A DNA stretch of 5,352 nt from positions 1-5,352 of the forward strand of contig USPE01000144.1 of the NCBI GenBank assembly GCA_900556545.1, read 5' to 3'. Shown here piece after piece: positions 1-5,352 of this stretch. The notes under the pieces were generated by a model, which did no database searches, had not been told where the DNA came from, and saw nothing but the letters and a program-made list of their open reading frames with translations. Position numbers and translations under genes: made by a program. Numbering within the stretch: position 1 is the stretch's first letter; each line of letters starts with the position of its first letter. This DNA comes from an uncultured Peptococcaceae bacterium. Its GTDB lineage: Bacteria > Bacillota > Peptococcia > Peptococcales > Peptococcaceae.

Positions 1-3000
1 GGAATGCCAAGCTCCACAGATTTGCGGCGAACCTTTACGCTGTCCCGGGCAGGGGTACGCCCCTTTTTGGAGGTCGAAATGATGTAATTGACCTTTCCGC
101 TTTCCAGAAGTGCGATGGTGTTGTGCTCGGATTCGCTGATCTTATGGACAAGGGTAACCGACATACCATGGTCACGCAGTACAGCTGCCGTACCTGCGGT
201 TGCATACAGGTGGAAGCCAAGATCTGCAAACCGCTGTGCAATATCAGGGATTTCATCCTTATCGGTGTCGCGCACGGTGATGAAGATGCCGCCCTTGTCG
301 GTCAGCTGGTAGCCTGCGCCGACCAATCCTTTGTAGAGTGCTTCCCGCATGGTGGGTGCGATGCCGAGCACTTCACCGGTAGATTTCATTTCAGGCCCTA
401 ACATGGTGTCTACAGAATGCAGCTTTTCAAAACTGAATACAGGCACTTTTACAGCAACATAATCACCAACCGGATGCACCCCTGTTTCATAGCCCATGCC
501 TTTTAAGGTAGCGCCCAGCATAATTTTGGTTGCCAGATCAACCATAGGTACATTGGTTACTTTACTGATATACGGCACTGTTCTGGAAGAACGCGGATTG
601 ACTTCAATCACATACACTTCACCGTTGTGAATCACATACTGAATGTTCACCAGACCAATTACCTGCAACGCTTTTGCCAGACGGCCTGTGTATTCAATAA
701 TGGTTTGTTTGTTTTCCTCGGTCAGACGCTGGGCAGGATAAACGGAAATGGAGTCACCGGAGTGAATCCCGGCCCGTTCAATATGCTCCATAATACCGGG
801 AATCAAATAATCGGTTCCGTCACAAATAGCATCTACTTCTACTTCAATGCCCATCATATATTTATCAATCAGCACCGGATTTTCAATTCCCGTCGCCAGA
901 ATAATATTCATGTATTCTTCCACATCGGCATCGCTGTGGGCAATGATCATATTCTGACCGCCCAGCACATAGGACGGACGCAGTAAAACAGGATAGCCCA
1001 ATACTTTGGCCGCTTTCAGCGCTTCATCCAACTGGAATACGGTTTTGCCTTCCGGACGGGGAATCTGACATTTCTGCAGCAGCTCATCAAAACTTTCTCT
1101 GTCTTCTGCCTCGTCAATGCTTTTTGCAGAAGTACCCAAAATACGAACACCTGCTTGTTCCAGATATTTGGTCAAGCTGATGGCTGTCTGACCGCCAAAC
1201 TGTACAATAGCGCCCCAGGGTTTTTCGGTGGCAATAACAGATGCCACATCCTCCGGTGTCAATGGATCAAAGTAAAGCCGGTCAGAAGTATCAAAGTCGG
1301 TTGATACTGTTTCCGGATTGTTATTAATGATGATGGCTTCATAGCCTTCTTCTTTCAACGCCCATACGCAGTGTACGGAGCAATAGTCAAATTCGATCCC
1401 CTGTCCGATACGGATTGGGCCGGAACCAAATACAATAATTTTTTTCTTGTCGCTCTGGTGTTCTTCCAAAAATTCTGCCGCTTCATTTTCATCGTCAAAA
1501 GTGGAATAGAAATATGGTGTTTCTGCTTTGAATTCCGCAGCGCAGGTATCTACCATTTTATAAGAAGCATACCGTTTTTCCGGTATCGATTCACCGGAAA
1601 GCCGCTCGATGGTTTTATCCAGGAAGCCCATCTTTTTGGCTTCTAAGTATAATTCCGGTGTTAATTCTTTTTTCACCAGCTTGCGTTCCATTTTTACCAG
1701 ATTGTTCATCTTGGCCAGGAACCATTTATCAATCTTTGTAATTTCATGAATCTGATCAATTTCTATGTTCCGTTTTAAGGCTTCATACACAACAAAGGAA
1801 CGCTCGTCATCACAGCGGCTCAAAAGTTTTACCACGTCGCTGTCAGACAGCATCTGCAGTTTAGGCAGATTAAAGGTGTCCAGTTTCAGTTCAATGGAAC
1901 GAACCGCTTTCATCATCGCCTGTTCAAAGCTGGTGCCGATGGCCATCACTTCACCGGTGGCTTTCATTTGGGTGCCTAAAGTCCGTTTAGCATAAACAAA
2001 TTTATCAAATGGCCATCTTGGGAATTTGACAACAATATAGTCAATGGCCGGTTCAAAACAAGCATAGGTATTGCCGGTTACCGCATTAACAATTTCATCC
2101 AATGTATACCCAATGGCAATTTTGGTGGCAACCTTGGCAATTGGATAACCGGTTGCTTTGGAAGCCAGCGCAGAAGACCGGGATACACGAGGATTTACCT
2201 CGATAACTGCATATTCAAAGCTATCCGGATGCAGGGCAAACTGGCAGTTGCAGCCCCCTTCTACTTCCAATGCCTGCACAATATTCAAGGCAGCACTGCG
2301 CAGCATCTGATATTCTTTATCGGACAAAGTAACAGCAGGCGCCACAACAATAGAATCCCCTGTATGCACACCAACCGGGTCAAAGTTTTCCATGGAACAT
2401 ACGGTAATAATATTGCTGTTGGAGTCGCGAATTACTTCAAATTCAATTTCTTTCCAGCCGGAAATATTTTTTTCAATCAATACCTGGGTAATCGGAGACA
2501 ACCGCAAACCATTTTCTGCAATTTCGTGCAGTTCTTCCGGATTGTAGGCAATTCCGCCGCCGGAGCCGCCCAGTGTAAACGCCGGACGTACAATAACCGG
2601 ATACTGGATTTCTTCTGCATAAGTCAACGCATCCTCTACCGTTTCTACCACTTTAGATGGAATGCAAGGTTCGCCGATGCGCAGCATGGTATCTTTAAAA
2701 ATCTGACGGTCTTCGGCTTTATCAATGGTTTCCGGATTGGCGCCCAGTAATTTTACATTATGGGCTTCCAAAAAGCCTTCTTTGGCCAGCTGCATAGATA
2801 AGGTCAGACCTGTCTGTCCGCCCAAAGTAGACAGCACACTGTCCGGCTGTTCCATTTCAATGATGCGCTTTACAACATCCAGATTCAGAGGTTCAATATA
2901 AATTTTATCTGCCATGGCTTTATCGGTCATAATGGTGGCCGGATTTGAGTTCACCAGAACAACTTCCAGACCTTCTTCTTTTAAAGCACGGCACGCCTGT

Positions 3001-3092
3001 GTACCTGCATAGTCAAATTCAGCAGCCTGACCAATTACAATTGGACCAGAACCAATTACCAGTACTTTTTTAATATCCGCTCTTAATGGCAT
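1..3092 (-). CDS. carB: Carbamoyl phosphate synthetase large subunit (3' end cut by window edge)
   Basis: CarB makes carbamoyl phosphate from bicarbonate, glutamine-derived ammonia and two ATP, in the cytosol as partner of CarA, feeding UMP and arginine synthesis. Translation from ATG at 3092 is open to the edge: 1030 full codons. The family is about 1060-1075 residues, so roughly 40 C-terminal residues lie outside. Two homologous halves are visible. The first has GSGPIVIGQ (14-22), R129, the RPAFTLGGSGGG ATP-grasp loop (R169), E215, H243, and E298/N300 in EVNPR. The second has GSGPIRIGQ (556-564), RPSYVLGG (705-712) and EVNPRSSR (830-837). E772 and D780 match the ornithine-site acids of the E. 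coli enzyme. From about residue 930 comes the MGS-like allosteric domain, with K945, T965, T968 and K984 at UMP/IMP-contact positions; the E. coli Asn1015 position is Ser1006. I found no frameshift or internal stop on full translation. The start is fixed by AAGGAGG nine bases upstream. Confidence 0.98.
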   Translation of the reverse strand, partial: MPLRADIKKVLVIGSGPIVIGQAAEFDYAGTQACRALKEEGLEVVLVNSNPATIMTDKAMADKIYIEPLNLDVVKRIIEMEQPDSVLSTLGGQTGLTLSMQLAKEGFLEAHNVKLLGANPETIDKAEDRQIFKDTMLRIGEPCIPSKVVETVEDALTYAEEIQYPVIVRPAFTLGGSGGGIAYNPEELHEIAENGLRLSPITQVLIEKNISGWKEIEFEVIRDSNSNIITVCSMENFDPVGVHTGDSIVVAPAVTLSDKEYQMLRSAALNIVQALEVEGGCNCQFALHPDSFEYAVIEVNPRVSRSSALASKATGYPIAKVATKIAIGYTLDEIVNAVTGNTYACFEPAIDYIVVKFPRWPFDKFVYAKRTLGTQMKATGEVMAIGTSFEQAMMKAVRSIELKLDTFNLPKLQMLSDSDVVKLLSRCDDERSFVVYEALKRNIEIDQIHEITKIDKWFLAKMNNLVKMERKLVKKELTPELYLEAKKMGFLDKTIERLSGESIPEKRYASYKMVDTCAAEFKAETPYFYSTFDDENEAAEFLEEHQSDKKKIIVFGSGPIRIGQGIEFDYCSVHCVWALKEEGYEAIIINNNPETVSTDFDTSDRLYFDPLTPEDVASVIATEKPWGAIVQFGGQTAISLTKYLEQAGVRILGTSAKSIDEAEDRESFDELLQKCQIPRPEGKTVFQLDEALKAAKVLGYPVLLRPSYVLGGQNMIIAHSDADVEEYMNIILATGIENPVLIDKYMMGIEVEVDAICDGTDYLIPGIMEHIERAGIHSGDSISVYPAQRLTEENKQTIIEYTGRLAKALQVIGLVNIQYVIHNGEVYVIEVNPRSSRTVPYISKVTNVPMVDLATKIMLGATLKGMGYETGVHPVGDYVAVKVPVFSFEKLHSVDTMLGPEMKSTGEVLGIAPTMREALYKGLVGAGYQLTDKGGIFITVRDTDKDEIPDIAQRFADLGFHLYATAGTAAVLRDHGMSVTLVHKISESEHNTIALLESGKVNYIISTSKKGRTPARDSVKVRRKSVELGI

Positions 3093-3093
3093 C

Positions 3094-4188
3094 TTATTTG
3101 CCCTCCTTATCCATCAAATCCATAAACCGATCAAACAAATAGCTGGTATCTCTTGGACCACCGCAGGCTTCCGGATGGAACTGCACTGTAAATACCGGTG
3201 CATTTTTGTATTCTACCCCTTCACAGGTTTTATCATTGGCATTCCAATGGCTCATGATTCCGATGCTCGGATCAATGCTGTCACCAACCACAGCATAACC
3301 ATGATTTTGACTGGTCACATAAACTCTGCCGGTTTTCAGTTCTTTCACCGGCTGATTGCCGCCGCGATGACCATATTTCAATTTTACCGTTTCGCCGCCA
3401 TTGGCCAGCGCTGTCAACTGATGGCCCAAACAAATTCCGAACATTGGAATTTTCTGCGCAATCAGCTGCTGCAATGTCTGAATCACTTCAGTATTCTCCG
3501 CCGGATTGCCCGGGCCGTTGGTCAGCATCACACCATCGGGACGCAAAGCCAAAATTTCTTCCGCAGTGGTATTATACGGAACCACGGTCACATTGCAGTT
3601 TCGATTTTTCAGATGCTGCAGAATATGTCTTTTGTATCCAAAGTCCATCATCACAACATGATACTTTGGTTCTTCTACAGTATATACCTGTTTTTCTTTT
3701 GTGCTGACTGTTTCCACTGCATCTTTTATTTCATATGCCTGAATCTGCATCAGTAATTCTTCTTTTTTGGCAAATACATCTTCTGTTGTAATCATGCCGT
3801 TCATAACACCCGATTCCCGAATCACTCTTGTCAGTTGGCGGGTGTCAATGCCATACAATCCGATAACTCCGTTTGCCTTCAAAAAAGCATCAATGGTGCC
3901 CTCACAGCGGAAATTAGACGGCACTTCACACCATTCCCGCACAATGTAGCCTTTCAGCCAGCATTTTGGAGATTCATAATCACTGCTGTTGGTTCCATAA
4001 TTACCGTTTAAAGGGAATGTTTGAACGGCAATTTGTCCATAATAGCTGGGATCTGTCAGTGTCTCCTGATATCCTGTCATTCCTGTGGCAAAGACAACCT
4101 CTCCAATGGTTGTACCTGTTACGCCAAAGCTCTTACCTTCAAAAACCTGCCCATTGGCCAGCAGCAGATAAGCTTTCTGTTCGCTCAT
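3094..4188 (-). CDS. carA: Carbamoyl phosphate synthetase small (glutaminase) subunit
   Basis: CarA hydrolyses glutamine and channels the ammonia to CarB. The 364-residue length is normal for the family (about 355-385). Residues 1-150 form the CPSase small-subunit N-terminal domain, recognised by ANGQVFEGKSFG, GEVVFATGMTGYQETLTDPSY and GLYGIDTRQLTR. Residues from about 176 form a class I glutamine amidotransferase domain: MDFGYK (181-186), LTNGPGNP (222-229), the nucleophile elbow GICLGHQ with Cys253, SQNHGYAV (293-300) and FHPEA with His338 and Glu340, giving an intact Cys-His-Glu triad. The start at 4188 is chosen because AAGGA sits six bases upstream and family similarity begins here. The frame is open upstream to an ATG at 4302, but those 38 residues would be translated from the attenuator stems and look unlike any CarA. 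It forms an operon with carB, one base apart, and is expected to be controlled by the PyrR-type attenuator at 4233-4370. Confidence 0.98.
   Translation of the reverse strand: MSEQKAYLLLANGQVFEGKSFGVTGTTIGEVVFATGMTGYQETLTDPSYYGQIAVQTFPLNGNYGTNSSDYESPKCWLKGYIVREWCEVPSNFRCEGTIDAFLKANGVIGLYGIDTRQLTRVIRESGVMNGMITTEDVFAKKEELLMQIQAYEIKDAVETVSTKEKQVYTVEEPKYHVVMMDFGYKRHILQHLKNRNCNVTVVPYNTTAEEILALRPDGVMLTNGPGNPAENTEVIQTLQQLIAQKIPMFGICLGHQLTALANGGETVKLKYGHRGGNQPVKELKTGRVYVTSQNHGYAVVGDSIDPSIGIMSHWNANDKTCEGVEYKNAPVFTVQFHPEACGGPRDTSYLFDRFMDLMDKEGK
3102..3108 (-). promoter_or_regulatory. carB ribosome binding site inside the carA 3' end
   Basis: AAGGAGG, a full match to the anti-Shine-Dalgarno core, lies nine bases before the carB ATG and within the last codons of carA (Asp-Lys-Glu-Gly-Lys-stop). 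The carA TAA and carB ATG are separated by one G. A site this close to the end of the upstream reading frame suggests translational coupling, which would keep the two subunits near 1:1. The coupling is inferred; the sequence and spacing are seen directly. Confidence 0.9.
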
Positions 4189-4194
4189 ACGTAT

Positions 4195-4199
4195 TCCTT
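4195..4199 (-). promoter_or_regulatory. carA ribosome binding site
   Basis: AAGGA in a purine-rich tract (AAAGGGAAGGAA) ends six bases before the ATG at 4188. It decides this start over the in-frame ATG at 4302, which has no comparable site and lies within the leader hairpins. Confidence 0.85.
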
Positions 4200-4232
4200 C
4201 CCTTTCTGTTTCTGAAATAATTGCAGACCTGT

Positions 4233-4274
4233 AAAAAAAATGTCCATTTATCCCGTTAAACAGATAAACAGACA
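4233..4274 (-). terminator. Intrinsic attenuator-terminator of the carAB leader
   Basis: Hand folding gives a 12-pair uninterrupted stem. The 5' arm is TGTCTGTTTATC (4274-4263), the loop has 10 bases, and the 3' arm is GATAAATGGACA (4252-4241), with two G-U wobbles. It is followed directly by eight T residues on the minus strand (4240-4233). This is a classic Rho-independent terminator, but it lies 44 bases before the carA start codon rather than after a gene. It therefore acts as a leader attenuator. Its 5' arm is also predicted to pair in the antiterminator, which makes the two structures exclusive. Confidence 0.92.
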
Positions 4275-4350
4275 TAGTAATAGACATACTCCAGCATTTC
4301 AAACAGCCTCAGCTGCTCCAAAATGCTATGCGCTATTCCCTTCTTAGTCT
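4270..4350 (-). promoter_or_regulatory. Predicted antiterminator of the carAB leader
   Basis: The core is a strong hairpin at 4327-4293: AGCATTTT pairs with GAAATGCT and GAGCAGC with GCTGTTT, giving 15 pairs with one bulged G and a TGAG loop. The stem can be extended by GCAT with ATGT (4331-4328 with 4287-4284) and AATAG with CTATT (4337-4333 with 4283-4279). After an internal loop, AGACTA (4350-4345) can pair with TAtGTCT (4276-4270) around one bulged T. These outer pairs use the 3' half of the PyrR hairpin and the 5' arm of the terminator, as required for a PyrR switch. The inner hairpin is convincing. The outer pairing is a hand-made prediction without energy calculation. Confidence 0.65.
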
Positions 4351-4370
4351 CACGGGACTAAATTTAAAGG
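4339..4370 (-). promoter_or_regulatory. PyrR-binding RNA hairpin (anti-antiterminator)
   Basis: The transcript folds as lower stem CCUUU/GAAGG, a one-sided internal bulge AAAU on the 5' side, upper stem UUAGUC/GACUAA and the hexaloop CCGUGA. The loop and flanks AGUC-CCGUGA-GACU fit the established PyrR-binding consensus ARUC-CNGNGA-GRYU of Bacillota pyr leaders. In that system the PyrR protein, with UMP bound, stabilises this hairpin and so blocks the antiterminator, allowing termination upstream of the gene. Its place ahead of carAB, followed by antiterminator and terminator, matches this role. The pyrR gene itself is not in the window. Confidence 0.93.
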
Positions 4371-4396
4371 TCCTGTATTCAATTTGCATTGTTCAT

Positions 4397-4425
4397 ATTA
4401 TAGCAATCTCTACAGAAAATGTCTA
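4397..4425 (-). promoter_or_regulatory. Proximal carAB promoter (P2), sigma-A type with extended -10
   Basis: TAGACA (4425-4420, five of six to consensus), a 17-base spacer, and TATAAT (4402-4397) preceded by TGC, an extended -10 motif. Initiation near 4390 would put the PyrR hairpin about 20 bases into the transcript and give a leader of about 200 bases. This is the typical layout of pyr attenuators, so P2 is the most likely main carAB promoter. Confidence 0.85.
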
Positions 4426-4463
4426 CTAAAAATATCTTTGTCTTAACAATTATCCTGTATACA

Positions 4464-4477
4464 TAAATATTTATTCC
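4464..4477 (-). promoter_or_regulatory. Possible ARG-box-like operator
   Basis: GGAATAAATATTTA agrees at 12 of 14 positions with the ArgR half-site pair TGAATWWWWATTCA and overlaps the perfect 12-base palindrome ATAAATATTTAT. It lies just downstream of the expected start of the upstream promoter P1 (4518-4490), where a repressor could act, and carAB supplies arginine synthesis. The surrounding DNA is very A/T-rich, so a chance match is quite possible. I see no second box at the usual spacing of about 21 bases. Confidence 0.25.
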
Positions 4478-4489
4478 TTACAATGTATA

Positions 4490-4518
4490 ATTATAGAAAT
4501 AATTTCCCCCATTGTCAA
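4490..4518 (-). promoter_or_regulatory. Distal promoter (P1), perfect sigma-A consensus
   Basis: TTGACA (4518-4513), a 17-base spacer and TATAAT (4495-4490) match the housekeeping consensus at all twelve positions. The -35 box starts on the base after the rnhA TAG stop. It points toward carAB and no gene lies between it and the carA leader, so it is probably a second carAB promoter starting near 4483. Transcripts from it would pass through P2 and then the attenuator. Confidence 0.8.
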
Positions 4519-5136
4519 CTATTTTATCCCCAGAGCAGATTTGGCCAACTGATCAGCCAACTCATTATAGGTATCGCCGGAATGGCCCTTTACTTTGTGA
4601 AAATGAATGGTCAGCCCCTTTTGGCACACCTGCTGATAATATCGGCGATACCGCTGTGTTCCCGGCTTTTTGGCCTGCCATTCACCGGTACACCAGCGGG
4701 CAACGCCTTCATAATCATGATAAATATGCAAAACCGCAGCGCCTTGCTCTAAGGCAAAGGCCATGGCCCGCTCAGCGCCTTGTATTTCCCCTGCTACATT
4801 GCGCATTTCTACCAACTCTACATCATTATCGCTGCCTTTAAAGTGATATTCCTCACCCTGATAAAAGATAACAGCGCCATAAGCAAACATCTTTTTTGCC
4901 AGATGAAAGCTGCCATCTACATAAGCAACCATATCCTGTTCGGCAGTTTGTACCACAGCTGCGGACTGAACAGCTGCCGAAGGCTCGCCCCATAAATATT
5001 GCTGCGCCTCGGCCAAAGAAGGAAAACTTTTATAAATTGCGCCGGAAAAACCCTGCACCTGCGCCTTACAATCATCCCAGCTAGTAAATAACCCTGTTTG
5101 CCGCCCTGCTTTTACGGCATAATATTTTTTTGCCAT
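4519..5136 (-). CDS. rnhA: Ribonuclease H with N-terminal hybrid-binding (viroplasmin-like) domain
   Basis: It is predicted to cut the RNA strand of RNA-DNA hybrids in the cytosol, removing primers and R-loops. The protein has 205 residues. Residues 1-49 match the caulimovirus viroplasmin/RNase H1 N-terminal domain that binds hybrids (KKYYAVKAGRQTGLFTSWDDC, then GAIYKSFPSLAEAQQYL). An Ala/Gln/Val-rich linker covers about 51-67. Residues 69-203 are the RNase HI fold: YVDGSF with D74, AGEIQGA with E117, HDYEG with D141, KVKGHSGD with H185, and NELADQLAK with D195. The catalytic D-E-D-D set plus the histidine is complete. The start at 5136 is chosen for GAGGTG just upstream and because family similarity begins at MAKKYY. 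In-frame ATGs at 5154 and 5148 are poorer choices. It has its own promoter (5220-5192), no visible terminator after it, and no evident functional tie to carAB. The symbol rnhA is by family; some genomes give this architecture another name. Confidence 0.95.
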   Translation of the reverse strand: MAKKYYAVKAGRQTGLFTSWDDCKAQVQGFSGAIYKSFPSLAEAQQYLWGEPSAAVQSAAVVQTAEQDMVAYVDGSFHLAKKMFAYGAVIFYQGEEYHFKGSDNDVELVEMRNVAGEIQGAERAMAFALEQGAAVLHIYHDYEGVARWCTGEWQAKKPGTQRYRRYYQQVCQKGLTIHFHKVKGHSGDTYNELADQLAKSALGIK

Positions 5137-5140
5137 ACTG

Positions 5141-5146
5141 CACCTC
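5141..5146 (-). promoter_or_regulatory. rnhA ribosome binding site
   Basis: GAGGTG, with CAGT between it and the ATG, fits the anti-Shine-Dalgarno sequence and supports the start at 5136. The in-frame ATGs at 5148 and 5154 have only AAAAGGATG-type sequence in front of them, at poorer spacing. Confidence 0.8.
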
Positions 5147-5191
5147 ATTTTCATCCTTTTTATGCTTGCTGCCAATCGGTTTAGAACTGCT

Positions 5192-5220
5192 ATTATAATG
5201 TACCCAGCAGGATTTGTCCA
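5192..5220 (-). promoter_or_regulatory. rnhA promoter, sigma-A type
   Basis: TGGACA (5220-5215, five of six), a 17-base spacer and TATAAT (5197-5192, perfect). Initiation near 5185 gives a leader of about 50 bases. The -35 box lies inside the right-hand arm of the inverted repeat described at 5211-5300, so that element or a protein bound to it could influence this promoter. Confidence 0.8.
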
Positions 5221-5300
5221 GTCAGCAAACAAGAGGACCAGGGCAATATCTTTGCAGAAAGTCCACCTCTGGATGGAGATTTCTGCTGACTGTCCCAATC
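5211..5300. repeat. Imperfect inverted repeat enclosing a hairpin, function unknown
   Basis: The 21-base arms at 5211-5231 and 5280-5300 are inverted copies matching at 16 positions, including GATT at both outer ends and the nine-base core CAGTCAGCA/TGCTGACTG (5219-5227 with 5284-5292). Inside, GCAGAAA (5254-5260) pairs with TTTCTGC (5280-5286), an alternative fold sharing three bases with the outer stem. It could be a folded RNA, a small non-autonomous mobile-element remnant, or a protein-binding site. No T-tract follows on either strand, so it is not a terminator. Confidence 0.5.
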
Positions 5301-5352
5301 GTGGCAGACGCAGTCTGACTAAGATGGACAGGCCAAGAAATGTCCAGAGCAG
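5221..5352. other. Unassigned intergenic DNA upstream of rnhA, rich in short hairpins
   Basis: No convincing gene is seen on either strand, though the upstream side is cut by the window edge. Besides the 5211-5300 element there are two small hairpins: CAGAC-GCA-GTCTG (5305-5317) and TGGACA with TGTCCA around ten bases (5325-5346). One minus-strand frame is open from the edge into rnhA and another to a TGA at 5224-5222, but neither gives a recognisable protein. The 3' end of an upstream gene cannot be fully excluded. Confidence 0.4.

Noticed and set aside
627..986. Plus-strand 119-codon reading frame
   Set aside because: It is antisense to the second ATP-grasp half of carB, which translates without interruption; the His/Asn-rich product looks like a shadow.
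2229..2750. Plus-strand 173-codon reading frame
   Set aside because: It lies fully antisense to the conserved first ATP-grasp part of carB and has a low-complexity, Asn/Phe-rich composition typical of a shadow frame.
1..3092. Internal similarity between the two halves of carB, considered as a tandem duplication
   Set aside because: The two homologous ATP-grasp halves are the normal ancient architecture of this family, not a recent repeat.
3175..3756. Plus-strand 193-codon reading frame
   Set aside because: It is antisense to the conserved glutaminase domain of carA, with Cys/His/Phe-rich composition and no recognisable domain.
4189..4302. Possible 38-residue N-terminal extension of CarA from an ATG at 4302
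   Set aside because: It would be encoded by the antiterminator and terminator stems, has no ribosome binding site, and does not resemble CarA. The ATG at 4188 has a good site and family-like sequence.
4450..4464. Four-codon reading frame (Met-Tyr-Thr-Gly-stop) in the P1 leader, considered as a leader peptide
   Set aside because: It is too short, the AAGGA upstream is too far for good initiation, and it has no regulatory codons such as an Arg run.
5137..5352. rnhA frame open upstream to the window edge, giving a possible longer or fused protein
   Set aside because: The stretch contains the rnhA promoter and inverted repeats, resembles no RNase H sequence, and the start at 5136 has a proper ribosome binding site. 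An open stretch of 72 codons can occur by chance.
5324..5352. ATG on the plus strand that could begin a gene leaving the right edge
   Set aside because: It has no clear ribosome binding site, lies inside a hairpin arm, and only nine codons are visible.

Overview
The window carries the arginine/pyrimidine carbamoyl phosphate synthetase pair carA-carB and a ribonuclease H gene, all on the minus strand. Reading order is right to left: rnhA, then a regulated leader, then carA, then carB, which runs off the left edge. Protein sequence style, strong AAGGAGG-type ribosome binding sites, consensus sigma-A-type promoters and a PyrR-type RNA attenuator all point to a Gram-positive anaerobe of the Bacillota, most likely a Clostridia relative. 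I cannot name the genus from this sequence.

Layout. Positions 5352-5137 are non-coding: a dense set of inverted repeats of unknown role (about 5211-5346) and a good promoter for rnhA (5220-5192). Positions 5136-4519 encode a 205-residue RNase H with an N-terminal hybrid-binding (viroplasmin-like) domain and a complete D-E-D-D active site. Positions 4518-4189 are the carAB control region. In transcription order it holds a perfect-consensus promoter abutting the rnhA stop codon, a weak ARG-box-like palindrome, a second promoter with an extended -10, a PyrR-binding hairpin, a predicted antiterminator and an intrinsic terminator. carA (4188-3094, 364 aa) and carB (3092 to the edge, 1030 complete codons seen) follow, separated by one base and probably translationally coupled.

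How it works together. CarA hydrolyses glutamine and passes ammonia to CarB, which makes carbamoyl phosphate from bicarbonate, ammonia and two ATP for UMP and arginine synthesis. When UMP is high, PyrR-UMP is expected to bind the 5' hairpin in the leader, prevent the antiterminator and let the terminator stop transcription before carA. UMP should also act on the enzyme through the C-terminal allosteric domain of CarB. rnhA has no evident functional link to carAB. No terminator is visible between them, so its transcripts probably also meet the attenuator.

I see no mobile element, CRISPR array, tRNA or rRNA, and no clearly undescribed system. The points most worth checking are the promoter architecture of the carAB leader and the structured, unassigned DNA upstream of rnhA.
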